From the NCBI GenBank assembly GCA_004769085.1, contig DUDS01000029.1, positions 9,895 through 73,894 of the forward strand: 64,000 nt of DNA, read 5' to 3'. The stretch comes from Candidatus Melainabacteria bacterium SSGW_16. Its GTDB lineage: Bacteria; Cyanobacteriota; Vampirovibrionia; 2-02-FULL-35-15. The translations under genes and the position numbers were made by a program. The number at the start of each line of letters is the position of its first letter. Within the stretch, counting starts at the first letter, position 1. The notes beneath the pieces were generated by a model. The model made no database searches and was not told the origin of the DNA. It was given only the letters and a program-made list of their open reading frames with translations. This document shows positions 25,721 through 34,147 of the stretch, piece after piece.

Positions 25721-26604
25721 CCCATTTCATCCAGGTAAAACCAGTTAATTCCTTTATTTGACCTAAACCATGTCATCTGTCTTTTTACAAGCTGTCTAGT
25801 ATGAAGTGTAATTTTATCCACCATTTCAGTAAGTTTAATTTTTCCATTTAAGAACTGAATTGCTTCTGCATAGCCAATTGTGTTCTTAAATAAACCAAGC
25901 TCACCATACTTTTCAACAAGGGACGTAACTTCATTTAAAAATCCTTCTTTACAAAAACCATATGCTCTTTCTCTAATTTTTTCTAGATGCAAATCTCTAT
26001 TAGAGTATGTAATTCCAACCCATACGACATTAAAAGGAAATTCATTTATAGCCTTTAACCTGGAAAAAAGTTTATTTGTTTTATAAATTACCTCAAGTGC
26101 CCTTATTGTTCTGAAGTTGTCATTCCTGTGTATGATTTCAGCCGCCTTAGGATCAAGTCGTTTCAGGTTCTCATATAACTCTTCCTGTGTAAATGTTTTT
26201 AATTGTCTGCGAAAGCTGCTATCAGGCTTAACTTCAGGTATTGAAAGTCCCATTAACACTGAATTTAAATAAAGTCCTGTACCGCCTACAAAAATAGGTG
26301 ATTTCTTTCTGGAAAGAATCTCATATATATTTTTTTCTGCATCACGTTTATAAAGAGCTACAGAATAATCAAAGTCAGGCTCAACAATGTCAATCATATG
26401 ATGTTGGGCTAATTTCCTTTCTTCGATAGTAGGTTTTGCTGTACCTATATCCATGCCTTTATAAATAAGCCTGGAATCAGCTGAAATAATTTCAAAAGGA
26501 AATTTTAATGCCAGATCAATTGCAAGTTTTGATTTAAAGGTACAACTTGGTCCTACAATTGCATAAACAGTTTGTTCAGATTTTTTGACTGAAGTGTTTG
26601 TCAT
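25639..26604 (-). CDS. miaA: tRNA dimethylallyltransferase MiaA
   Basis: 321 residues from the ATG at 26604; a TTG six codons earlier is less likely. The conserved EIISADSRLIYKGMDIGTAKP, HHMIDIVEPDFDYSVALY and IFVGGTGLYLNSVL blocks, and the late RQLVKRQMTWFR motif, fix the identity. MiaA adds a dimethylallyl group to A37 of UNN-decoding tRNAs. The P-loop is odd: GPSCTFKSKLA where GPTxSGKT is expected, with Phe in the place of the invariant Gly before Lys. The C-terminus overlaps tsaD by 82 bases in convergent orientation. tRNA-Arg is just upstream. Confidence 0.94.
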   Translation of the reverse strand: MTNTSVKKSEQTVYAIVGPSCTFKSKLAIDLALKFPFEIISADSRLIYKGMDIGTAKPTIEERKLAQHHMIDIVEPDFDYSVALYKRDAEKNIYEILSRKKSPIFVGGTGLYLNSVLMGLSIPEVKPDSSFRRQLKTFTQEELYENLKRLDPKAAEIIHRNDNFRTIRALEVIYKTNKLFSRLKAINEFPFNVVWVGITYSNRDLHLEKIRERAYGFCKEGFLNEVTSLVEKYGELGLFKNTIGYAEAIQFLNGKIKLTEMVDKITLHTRQLVKRQMTWFRSNKGINWFYLDEMGYKELFDRVFNLIQEGSLANTSIVSTG

Positions 26605-26634
26605 ATTTGCAAATCCACTCAACTGTTATATTCG

Positions 26635-26708
26635 CGTCCACGAGAGGAATTGAACCTCCGACCTAGGCGTTAGGAGTGCCTTGCTCTATCCAACTGAGCT
26701 ACGTGGAC
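26635..26708 (-). tRNA. tRNA-Arg, anticodon CCU
   Basis: The minus-strand sequence folds as a full cloverleaf of 74 bases. The acceptor stem is GTCCACG/CGTGGAC and the D-stem GCTC/GAGC with AGTTGGATA loop. The anticodon loop is CTCCTAA (anticodon CCT at its centre) and the T-arm is GGAGG-TTCAATT-CCTCT. One anticodon-stem pair next to the loop is A-C mismatched. CCA is not encoded. It reads AGG. It lies immediately upstream of miaA in the same direction. Confidence 0.95.
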
Positions 26709-26866
26709 ATTGACATTGCATGATAAATTATAACCGCTCTATAATTTAGTAAAAAACTGGTTTTCCGTAACAAACTAAATATATTTTCGTCATTTTAACT
26801 TGGAAATTACATAATTATGTTCTTATAATCTAAATAGAAGGTATATATAAGAAAAGCATTAGAAAA

Positions 26867-27718
26867 ATGAAAAAACCAAATGGAAATTTATTAACTGTTC
26901 TGGCCATAATGTGCATTACGATATTTTCGCTTGCAATTCCTGTCTATGCCAAAAAAACTGTTACAGATGGAAAAGGTATCTGGGTAAATATCTGGAATTA
27001 TCCTGAAAATCCTGACATGTATTGTGAATATTTAAAATCAAATGGAATAGATACTATTTATCTCCAGATTTTCAGATCAAACACACCAGCAATACAACAC
27101 CTCTCAAAAGTTAATCGGATAATTGAATCTTCACATGAAAGGGATATGAAAGTTATTGGATGGGGTTATGTATTTTTAAATAATCCTTTAGGTGATGCAA
27201 AAAAGTTTATTACTGCTGCAAAGCACAAAACCCCAACAGGAGAAATGTTTGACGGTTTTGCTGCAGATATAGAAGAAATTACAAGCTCCCGTAACATTGA
27301 AAGATTTACATCCAGGGTCAGGGAAGCATTAGGAAAAGATTATCCTTTAATTGCAATAACATTTTCACCCATGTCTAAATCTAAAAAAGCAGACCCCAGA
27401 TATTATGCATGGAAAACAATAGCAAACAATTTTGACATCATTGCACCAATGACATACTGGCATGGACTTGTAAAATACCGTTCAGAAAAAGGCGCTTATG
27501 ATTACACTACACAGACAATTACAAAATTAAAAGAATACACTAACAAAGATGATTTAAAAATCCATTTAATTGGAGATGGTCAGAAAACTTCAAGCGGGGA
27601 AATTTCAGGGTTTCTAAGAGCTGCTGAAGAGCATAAAGTAAATGCTGGAGTCAGTCTTTATCCATGGCATAAACCAAAGGACCATCAGATGGAAACGCTT
27701 GGAGAATTTAAATTGTAA
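26867..27718 (+). CDS. Secreted TIM-barrel glycoside-hydrolase-like protein
   Basis: 283 residues with a clear signal peptide (basic MKKPNG, hydrophobic LLTVLAIMCITIFSLAI, cleavage after VYA). The mature protein has a repeating strand-helix pattern: GIWVNIWNYP, IDTIYLQIFRS, MKVIGWGYVFLN, GFAADIEE, LIAITFSPM, FDIIAPMTYWH and KIHLIGDG. The acidic GFAADIEE and the APMTYW strand recall GH18-like and DUF4015-type putative glycosidases. A general acid Glu at the end of DIEE is plausible but not demonstrated. It would act outside the cytoplasmic membrane on a glycan. The 3' end overlaps tadA by eleven bases. Confidence 0.7.
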   Translation: MKKPNGNLLTVLAIMCITIFSLAIPVYAKKTVTDGKGIWVNIWNYPENPDMYCEYLKSNGIDTIYLQIFRSNTPAIQHLSKVNRIIESSHERDMKVIGWGYVFLNNPLGDAKKFITAAKHKTPTGEMFDGFAADIEEITSSRNIERFTSRVREALGKDYPLIAITFSPMSKSKKADPRYYAWKTIANNFDIIAPMTYWHGLVKYRSEKGAYDYTTQTITKLKEYTNKDDLKIHLIGDGQKTSSGEISGFLRAAEEHKVNAGVSLYPWHKPKDHQMETLGEFKL

Positions 27719-28184
27719 GTCTTTTGTTTATAAAGAAATCTTTTAAGAGTTCAGCACATTCAAGTTCACATACTCCACCGATAATTTCAATTTGCTTCTC
27801 TTTTTCTAATTCATAAGCCAGATTTAACCTGGATCCACATGCCCCTGCAATCTGATCATATGCACCAAATACAAACTTTGGAATTCTTGAATTTAGAATT
27901 GCACCCATACACATTGAGCAGGGTTCAAGGGTACAATATAAAATACAATTGTTTAAGCGCCAGTTTGAAAGTGTTTTTGATGCTTCCCTTATCGCAATAA
28001 TTTCTGCATGTGCAGTGGAATCATTTAAATCCTCAGTTAAATTTAATCCACATGATATTAACTTATTTTCCTTAACTACAATTGCACAAACCGGGACTTC
28101 ACTTTTATAATGATTTTTTGCAAAACCTAAAGCTTCATACATCCAGTATTGATGGCTGTATTTTTGAACTGTGTCAGACTGCAT
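27708..28184 (-). CDS. tadA: tRNA adenosine(34) deaminase TadA
   Basis: 158 residues from the ATG at 28184; a TTG at 28220 would extend it. The CDA-fold zinc site is visible as STAHAEIIAIREA (His and catalytic Glu) and LEPCSMCMGAILNSRI (two Cys). VPVCAIVV and the C-terminal FFINKR fit TadA. It converts A34 of tRNA-Arg(ACG) to inosine. It is the last gene of the lepA-to-tadA leftward cluster, overlapping purE by eleven bases. A guanine deaminase or other CDA relative is the main alternative. Confidence 0.9.
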   Translation of the reverse strand: MQSDTVQKYSHQYWMYEALGFAKNHYKSEVPVCAIVVKENKLISCGLNLTEDLNDSTAHAEIIAIREASKTLSNWRLNNCILYCTLEPCSMCMGAILNSRIPKFVFGAYDQIAGACGSRLNLAYELEKEKQIEIIGGVCELECAELLKDFFINKRLTI

Positions 28185-28650
28185 TTTTAATTTTTTCTGT
28201 TTCTTTGTGTCTAAATTCAATTAGTTTTTTCTGCAATTCCTTATTTTCAACAGAAAGTATTTCTATTGCAAGAATTGCTGCATTTTTAGCGCCATCAACT
28301 GCAACAGTTGCCACAGGAACTCCAGGAGGCATCTGCACCGTGGACAAAAGAGAATCCATGCCATCTGAAATACCGCCACTAAACGGCACCCCAATAACCG
28401 GCAAAGTAGTCCGTGCAGCTACAGTACCAGAAAGGTGATTTGCCATACCTGCACCTGTAATAAATACTTTTACTTCCTGCCTGATTGCAGTATCAATAAT
28501 CTCTTCAACATAAGCCGGGGATCTGTGCGCGCTTGCAATCTTAAAATCAAAATTTATCCCGAACTCATTTAAAACATCCATAGCAGCTTTTATTTTAGCC
28601 TCATCGGATTTACTGCCAATAATAATCTGAACATCAGTCTTTCTGGACAT
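28174..28650 (-). CDS. purE: 5-(carboxyamino)imidazole ribonucleotide mutase PurE
   Basis: 158 residues. The family signature is complete: IIIGSKSDEAKI, ASAHRSPAYVEE, FITGAGMANHLSGTVAARTTLPVIGVP and PPGVPVATVAVDGAKNAAILA. PurE moves the carboxyl group from N5-CAIR to C4, giving CAIR in purine synthesis, as an octamer. The start overlaps rseP by 17 bases. No purK is visible next to it, so the partner is elsewhere or the enzyme is of the AIR-carboxylase type; the SDEAKI sequence fits class I PurE. Confidence 0.96.
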   Translation of the reverse strand: MSRKTDVQIIIGSKSDEAKIKAAMDVLNEFGINFDFKIASAHRSPAYVEEIIDTAIRQEVKVFITGAGMANHLSGTVAARTTLPVIGVPFSGGISDGMDSLLSTVQMPPGVPVATVAVDGAKNAAILAIEILSVENKELQKKLIEFRHKETEKIKNAV

Positions 28651-29836
28651 GTTTTAGTTTTCCTTTTAATAAATCAAACTTTCCTGAGATGAGTCCCTTA
28701 ATATCATTAAACAATACAAAAAACATGAGTGCCAGAAGCACCATAAACCCTGCCTGAATTGCTTTCTGCTGGATTGATTCTGCAAGTTTTTTCCCTCTTA
28801 TTTTCTCAATGAACATAAAAAGCAGATGTCCACCGTCAAGAGCAGGTATCGGGAGAAGGTTAATAATAGCAAGGTTCACACTGATTAGTGCTGACCATCT
28901 GTAAATTTCCTTGGGATCAATTGTTATTGCCTGAGCAAATACAGATACAATTGCAATAATTCCATGCAGGTCATCAGCTTTTATCTTCGGAGCTCCTCCA
29001 GGGGAAAATCCAAACAGATTCATGAACAATAATCCAAGTCCAAAAAGCATTGAAACAGTCCAGTCAGTTAAAACCAAGGCTGCCTGTATTATCCATTTAA
29101 CAGGATTTCTGGAAGGTTTCTTGTATTCAGCTGTCTTTGCAAATCCAAGACCAATACCAATAGTGCCTTCTTTACTTGGAACAACTTTAAGCCTGACTAT
29201 TTCTTTCTTCTCATTTTCATTAACTATTTTTATTCTTTGAATTTTAAATACTACTTGCTTAAGTGCATTTGACCTCACTATTGTTACAACCTGGTTTGGG
29301 TCTTTGACTTTTATGTGGTTTATTTTTAAGATTACATCGCCTTCAAGGAAACCTGCATTTTTTGCTATAGGATTTGGCTGAAAATCTTTTTGATTTGGTG
29401 AAAGCGATTTGTCCATAAGCTGGGTTACAACCACATTTCCTGCATCGCTTGGTGGACCAATTGTAGCCACCATAATTAGACACATAAGATATGCAAACAG
29501 GATATTAAATGCAACTCCAGCACTTGCAACACATGCCCTTTTCCATACAGCAAAGTGTTTCATGGGTTTCAGATTCGGCATTTCTTTCAGACTTTCCTCA
29601 CTTGTTTCATCACCAAGTTCAGGAATTGCAACATACCCACCAAGCACAAACCAATGAAACCTGAATTCTGTCTCTTTCCAGTTTCCAAGTTTTATATGTC
29701 CACCAAACGGCAATCCAAAACCAAAGATAGGTGTCTGAAATCCAAGCTTCCTGGCTACAATCCAGTGCCCAAATTCATGGACAATAATCATTATGCTTAT
29801 TATTAAGAGGACAACAACTAAATTCAATATCATCAT
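28634..29836 (-). CDS. rseP: Site-2 metalloprotease RseP/RasP
   Basis: 400 residues. The zinc-binding HEFGH lies in the first membrane segment, near residue 21. A PDZ domain spans about residues 150-225 (AGFLEGDVILKINHIKV), and the second ligand motif LLPIPALDGGH is in a C-terminal membrane segment. The family cuts transmembrane anti-sigma factors and signal-peptide remnants inside the membrane. Its position in an operon with glycosyltransferase genes supports an envelope role. The ECF sigma/anti-sigma pair at 43.4-44.4 kb is not an evident substrate, because that anti-sigma has no membrane segment. Confidence 0.95.
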   Translation of the reverse strand: MMILNLVVVLLIISIMIIVHEFGHWIVARKLGFQTPIFGFGLPFGGHIKLGNWKETEFRFHWFVLGGYVAIPELGDETSEESLKEMPNLKPMKHFAVWKRACVASAGVAFNILFAYLMCLIMVATIGPPSDAGNVVVTQLMDKSLSPNQKDFQPNPIAKNAGFLEGDVILKINHIKVKDPNQVVTIVRSNALKQVVFKIQRIKIVNENEKKEIVRLKVVPSKEGTIGIGLGFAKTAEYKKPSRNPVKWIIQAALVLTDWTVSMLFGLGLLFMNLFGFSPGGAPKIKADDLHGIIAIVSVFAQAITIDPKEIYRWSALISVNLAIINLLPIPALDGGHLLFMFIEKIRGKKLAESIQQKAIQAGFMVLLALMFFVLFNDIKGLISGKFDLLKGKLKHVQKD

Positions 29837-29870
29837 GATTATGAGTTTATCACAAAAATAACACTGTAAA

Positions 29871-30896
29871 CTAAACCTTAGAAGGTATTAAAGAACAAAT
29901 CATTTTATAAACATCATCAGGAACAATCTCATCCATACATTTGTGATGCTTAAGCGGACACTTTTTCTTCCTGCAGGATATACATTCCAGATTCTGCAAA
30001 TACAAGCAATTTTTTTCAGCCCCATAAGGTCCATTTCTTGCAGGAGAAGTAGGTCCATAAATACCTACAACCTCAGGACTTCCATAATCATTTCTTACGG
30101 CACTTGCAAGATGTAATCCAAAGGAATCCATGCCCAGAACAATATCTATATTCTGTACAAGATAAATCAAATCAGTTATATCTGTTCTGCCAACTAAATT
30201 TACATAAGCTACTGATCCTGAATCCAGAACCAGAAAAAGACGTTTTAATTCATCAATATCAGCAAATCCACCACAAATATAAACATTAAACTGAACAGAC
30301 AGCTTTTCAATAAGTTCAATCCAATGATATAAAGGCCATCTTTTACTTTCCCATCTGGTAGTAGGAAAAACTACAATTGAAGCCTGTTTCTCATTTTGCT
30401 TTGCTTTATTTAAATTGTCTACAAGCCATTTATTTTTAATTTGTGTGATTTTTGGTATTAAAAATCTGACCTCATGTTCCTTACCATTAGCAACATTCGA
30501 CAAAAGTTTTAAATTTAAATCGACAATATGTGTATTGGTTTTAAACAATTTGCCAGCATCAACTTTCTCATTATAAAAAATATATGCAAACTCCCTGGCA
30601 TTTTTAAACCCAATTACTTTTTTGCCGCCAACAATCCTGCTTAATAAGGCACTTTTAAATAATCCCTGTACATCTACAACATAGTCATAATTTTCACTTC
30701 TAAGCTGCATAATATTTTTAGGGCTAAATCTATAAACGGTATTTAGTTCACTAACATGTGATAGAAGGGTGGCACCCTGATTATTTGTCAGCCAGTCAAT
30801 TTGTGAATCAGGATAAAAGGATTTTATTCTATGCACAACAGGAAGAGTATGAATAATATCTCCCAGACTGCTTAACCTAACAATTAAAAATTTCAT
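29871..30896 (-). CDS. Glycosyltransferase family 9 (heptosyltransferase-like)
   Basis: 341 residues from the ATG at 30896, with AAGG six bases upstream. The opening FLIVRLSSLGDIIHTLPVVH is the GT9 signature. VVFPTTRWESKRWPLYHW and LGMDSFGLHLASAV with VGIYGPTSPARNGPYG form the nucleotide-sugar half. The C-terminus has the Cys cluster CISCRKKKCPLKHHKC seen in many WaaC/WaaF relatives. Family members add heptose to lipid A-core. This implies a Gram-negative outer membrane with LPS-like glycolipid. The exact donor is unknown, since no heptose synthesis genes are visible. Confidence 0.9.
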   Translation of the reverse strand: MKFLIVRLSSLGDIIHTLPVVHRIKSFYPDSQIDWLTNNQGATLLSHVSELNTVYRFSPKNIMQLRSENYDYVVDVQGLFKSALLSRIVGGKKVIGFKNAREFAYIFYNEKVDAGKLFKTNTHIVDLNLKLLSNVANGKEHEVRFLIPKITQIKNKWLVDNLNKAKQNEKQASIVVFPTTRWESKRWPLYHWIELIEKLSVQFNVYICGGFADIDELKRLFLVLDSGSVAYVNLVGRTDITDLIYLVQNIDIVLGMDSFGLHLASAVRNDYGSPEVVGIYGPTSPARNGPYGAEKNCLYLQNLECISCRKKKCPLKHHKCMDEIVPDDVYKMICSLIPSKV

Positions 30897-30904
30897 AACC
30901 AACC

Positions 30905-31606
30905 TTATTGTAGCCTGTAAAAAGGAAGAGACTTAATTTCATTTAAAGAATAATTAAACAACCTTGCAAACTCGCTTATTAAAGGCAAATAAATATCCTC
31001 ATCATCTTGAGCAGTAGACACTATTTTAATATCTGATCTGGCAGCTTTAATTTTGTCTTTGTCACTTCTAATATAAATTAGACCACTTTTAAAATCCTTA
31101 AACCAGTCATCATCTATAAAAACATTACCCCCTTTTAAATTTAAAAGTAAAACAGTTCCTCCATTGTTATCTGAAGCAAACCCACTTATGGCTTGCCCGC
31201 CAATTACTGCTCTTGAATTAGCATCCAAATTACAAAAAGAACTTTTCGCACAGTTTTCTAAAATATAAAATTCACTGGCTTTCGAATCATTGCCAAAAAA
31301 AGCTGAAGATGAGCCAAATACAGTAAACTTGCTATTTTCAGCACTATTTGCAGAATTTTCACCCACATTTCCATTTACTATAATCTTTAAACCGTTAACA
31401 CTGTTTGCAAAATTATTGCTTACATCTCCACAAATCTCAATCTTTAGATTGCCTTTTAAGCGATGCAATAATCCTTCTTTATGAAAAGTGTTTTTCAGGA
31501 CAATTTTTTTTAACTTGTTGAAAATTAAATTTTTAACCTGATAGTTGATCTCATCAGATGAAAGATGAGCACAATCAATTTCATTATTTAACCGTATATC
31601 CGCCAT
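30905..31606 (-). CDS. GXGXG-type beta-helix protein (glutamate-synthase C-domain-like)
   Basis: 233 residues with no signal peptide. The centre is a repetitive right-handed beta-helix pattern: GNLKIEICGDVSNNFANS, IIVNGNVGENSANSAEN, FTVFGSSSAFFGND, AVIGGQAISGFASDN and GGTVLLL. The G-x-V/S-x(2-4)-A-N spacing resembles the GXGXG domain of glutamate synthase large subunit and formylmethanofuran dehydrogenase FwdC. Here it stands alone and the Gly signature is degenerate, with Asn/Ser replacing many Gly. It sits between the PHP and GT9 genes in one operon (gaps of about ten bases). Function unknown; a scaffold or regulator is possible. Confidence 0.65.
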   Translation of the reverse strand: MADIRLNNEIDCAHLSSDEINYQVKNLIFNKLKKIVLKNTFHKEGLLHRLKGNLKIEICGDVSNNFANSVNGLKIIVNGNVGENSANSAENSKFTVFGSSSAFFGNDSKASEFYILENCAKSSFCNLDANSRAVIGGQAISGFASDNNGGTVLLLNLKGGNVFIDDDWFKDFKSGLIYIRSDKDKIKAARSDIKIVSTAQDDEDIYLPLISEFARLFNYSLNEIKSLPFYRLQ

Positions 31607-31617
31607 AAAAAGTAAAA

Positions 31618-32388
31618 CTAAATAGGAAGCAATTTCATTTTATGGTTGTCAAATACAGCAGCATTTTTAAATCCATACTTTTTAAGAACTTCACACAACC
31701 TGTCATAAGAATGACCCAGATCTTTTGCAGTATGAGCATCTGAAGCAGTAGTAATAGGGATTTCCATATCCTTTATAATCTGAATTATTTCACCCTGTGG
31801 ATATTGTTCATTTATAGGCTTCCTCCAGCCTGCAGTACTCATCTCAATGGTAAGTCCTTTTTCTTTTATAAGCTTCATTACATCTTTTACGAATGACGTA
31901 ATCTCGGTTTTTGGTCTGTGTCCAAATATTTTTATAAGATCGAGATGCGCAAGACCATCTAGATATCCTTTATTTATAAGTTTTTTCATTTCCTCGAAAT
32001 ATCTAACGTAAAGTTTATCTATATCCCATTCACTATAACGATCCTTATGCTGCGGATGATCAAAAGGCCAGTCATCTATAAAATGAACAGAGCCTAAAAC
32101 AAAATCAAGCTTGTCATAATTATCTTCTATCCATTTATAATCAGCAACTGAGGTTTCTGGATCATTATCAATCTCAATCCCTAATTTAAATCTTGTATCT
32201 TTAATCTTGTCCCTGAATCTGAAAAACTCATCCAGGTTTATCCCCGGATGATATCTGCCATGATCAGTTAATGCTACATCTTTTAAATTAGCTGCCTTTG
32301 CATAGTCAGCCCATGGCTGAAGCACTTCCTGTGTATAAGGCAAATCTCTATGCCCTTGTGGATGATTATGATAATCGCTGGAAAGCAT
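31618..32388 (-). CDS. PHP-domain phosphoesterase (histidinol-phosphatase-like)
   Basis: 256 residues. Metal ligands follow the PHP pattern: DYHNHPQGH (H-x-H), LTDHGRYH, LGIEIDN, LGSVHFIDDW, LAHLDLIKIFG and the late ASDAHTAKD. Arrangement and length match HisK/HisJ-type histidinol phosphatase and its relatives, which hydrolyse phosphomonoesters with a trinuclear metal site. No other his genes are nearby. In this operon of envelope genes a different phosphate ester substrate is possible. Seven bases separate it from the upstream GT39 gene. Confidence 0.85.
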   Translation of the reverse strand: MLSSDYHNHPQGHRDLPYTQEVLQPWADYAKAANLKDVALTDHGRYHPGINLDEFFRFRDKIKDTRFKLGIEIDNDPETSVADYKWIEDNYDKLDFVLGSVHFIDDWPFDHPQHKDRYSEWDIDKLYVRYFEEMKKLINKGYLDGLAHLDLIKIFGHRPKTEITSFVKDVMKLIKEKGLTIEMSTAGWRKPINEQYPQGEIIQIIKDMEIPITTASDAHTAKDLGHSYDRLCEVLKKYGFKNAAVFDNHKMKLLPI

Positions 32389-32395
32389 AAAATTA

Positions 32396-34141
32396 TTATA
32401 GCTTAAGATTTTCTTTCTCTGTCTGCGGTAAAGAAATATTGTTTAAATTCCTATACAACATATTGACTGATTCACCAGAAAGAAAGTTAGTAAAAAATAC
32501 ATAGCGGCTATCTTCTCCCCACTTATATACATTTTCAATATTTATTTCTTTAAGCAGTTTCTTTTTTGTGACAAATGCAAATTTTTTATCGCTATCAATC
32601 ATCCTCTGAAGTCTTTCTGGCGAATTGATTTTTTTTATCTGCCTTTTGGAATAAAAAGTAAGACTTGGTTTAAGAATCTGATAAGTCCCGATTGTTATAT
32701 CTTCCGAAAATGAGGTCGCAAATTTTCTGAGTTTAAATTGTGCATGGTTGTCTATTTTAGGAAGTAAAAATCCTACAAGAGAATAATAAAGGATAAGAAA
32801 TGTAGAAAGAATTATATAGAGTGTCATTTGAATACTTTTGTTACTGCCTGCCCATGCCATGCTGATACCAACAAGGATTAAAAAAGCAAAATAAATTATA
32901 TGAAGATCAAGTTTTAGCGATTTTACTTCTCTCGGCAGCATGCTGCTTAGATTAAACAGACAAAAATAAAATACAACAAGACAAAAAATGAAAAATACTC
33001 CAAGCCCAGCTTTAAGCCCGAAACTTCCTATCCGTTTATTTAAAAGCTCCATAAACCATAGTGCAACAACAATACTTAAAGCAGGAAATAAAGGCATAAT
33101 ATATGTAAGAAGTTTTGTTCTACTGAAACTAAAAAATAAGAAAACTATAAGAGACCACCACAGACAGAACCATGGAAGTTGTGAAACAGGTGAAATAAGC
33201 AGACTTTTTAATTTTTTATTAAAAATACTATTTATTGCCTGAGGAAGAAAAAATGTCCATGGTAAAAAACCGATTAACAGCACAGGGAAAAAATAAAACA
33301 GCGATCCTTTATGTCCTGAAACTACACCTGTATACCGGCTGATATTATGAAAACTAAAAAATACTTTTGTAAACTCACCTGCTGTAGCAAAATGAACAGC
33401 AATATACCAGGGTAAAACTATTACTAAAAATATAACAACACCACCCCAGAAAGAAGAACTTTTATAAAAATACTCAAGCTTTCCAATCCACCAAAAAAAC
33501 GGAATAACAACAGATGCAAAGATTATCAATGAAACAGGACCTTTAGTTAAAAATGCAAGTCCAAGAAACATAAAAGCCAGAATATACCACAGTGAAAATT
33601 CCAAGATTTGAAGTTTAAAAAACCTGTGAGAGGTTGAAAGCTGATTATACCCAAGGAAAAAACATATAAGAGAGCATGCAATAAGCGATGAGAGTGTCAT
33701 ATCTGTTACTGAAAATCTCGATAGTGAAAAGAATTCAAAACCTGACATAAGGATTAGTGCGCCAAGTATTCCGCAAACATTTCCATAAAATGTTTTCAAT
33801 AAATAAAAAACAAAATATACACATAAAAGTGCAGACAGCACTGATGGAAGCCTTGCAGCAAATTCATTCACACCAAATATTTTCATTGAGACAGCTTCAA
33901 GCCAGTAATAAAAAACAGGCTTGTCAAAACGCGCATGATAATTAAACTGTGGAACTATCCAGTTCCCGCTTTCAAGCATTTCTCTTCCTGCCTCAGCATA
34001 TCGTGGTTCATCAACATCAATTAATCCTGTACTTCCCAATCTGAAGAAAAATAAAATTACAAAAAGTACAAAAAACACAAGCAGAATCTTAGAAATTCCC
34101 GGATCACTATTTTCAACCGCTTCAAAATCAGAAGAATTCAT
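32396..34141 (-). CDS. Family 39 glycosyltransferase (ArnT/PMT-like)
   Basis: 581 residues with about twelve membrane segments. The first periplasmic loop has GLIDVDEPRYAEAGREMLESGNW, the conserved DE(P)RYA motif of ArnT-type enzymes, followed by PQFNYHARFDKPVFYYWLEA with the typical KPP-like segment. Such enzymes transfer a sugar from a polyprenyl-phosphate donor to lipid A, proteins or other acceptors on the periplasmic face. The C-terminal ~130 residues are soluble. It follows lepA by six bases and is in the same operon as a heptosyltransferase-like gene, suggesting a lipopolysaccharide or lipid-linked glycan pathway. Confidence 0.88.
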   Translation of the reverse strand: MNSSDFEAVENSDPGISKILLVFFVLFVILFFFRLGSTGLIDVDEPRYAEAGREMLESGNWIVPQFNYHARFDKPVFYYWLEAVSMKIFGVNEFAARLPSVLSALLCVYFVFYLLKTFYGNVCGILGALILMSGFEFFSLSRFSVTDMTLSSLIACSLICFFLGYNQLSTSHRFFKLQILEFSLWYILAFMFLGLAFLTKGPVSLIIFASVVIPFFWWIGKLEYFYKSSSFWGGVVIFLVIVLPWYIAVHFATAGEFTKVFFSFHNISRYTGVVSGHKGSLFYFFPVLLIGFLPWTFFLPQAINSIFNKKLKSLLISPVSQLPWFCLWWSLIVFLFFSFSRTKLLTYIMPLFPALSIVVALWFMELLNKRIGSFGLKAGLGVFFIFCLVVFYFCLFNLSSMLPREVKSLKLDLHIIYFAFLILVGISMAWAGSNKSIQMTLYIILSTFLILYYSLVGFLLPKIDNHAQFKLRKFATSFSEDITIGTYQILKPSLTFYSKRQIKKINSPERLQRMIDSDKKFAFVTKKKLLKEINIENVYKWGEDSRYVFFTNFLSGESVNMLYRNLNNISLPQTEKENLKL

Positions 34142-34147
34142 ATTATT

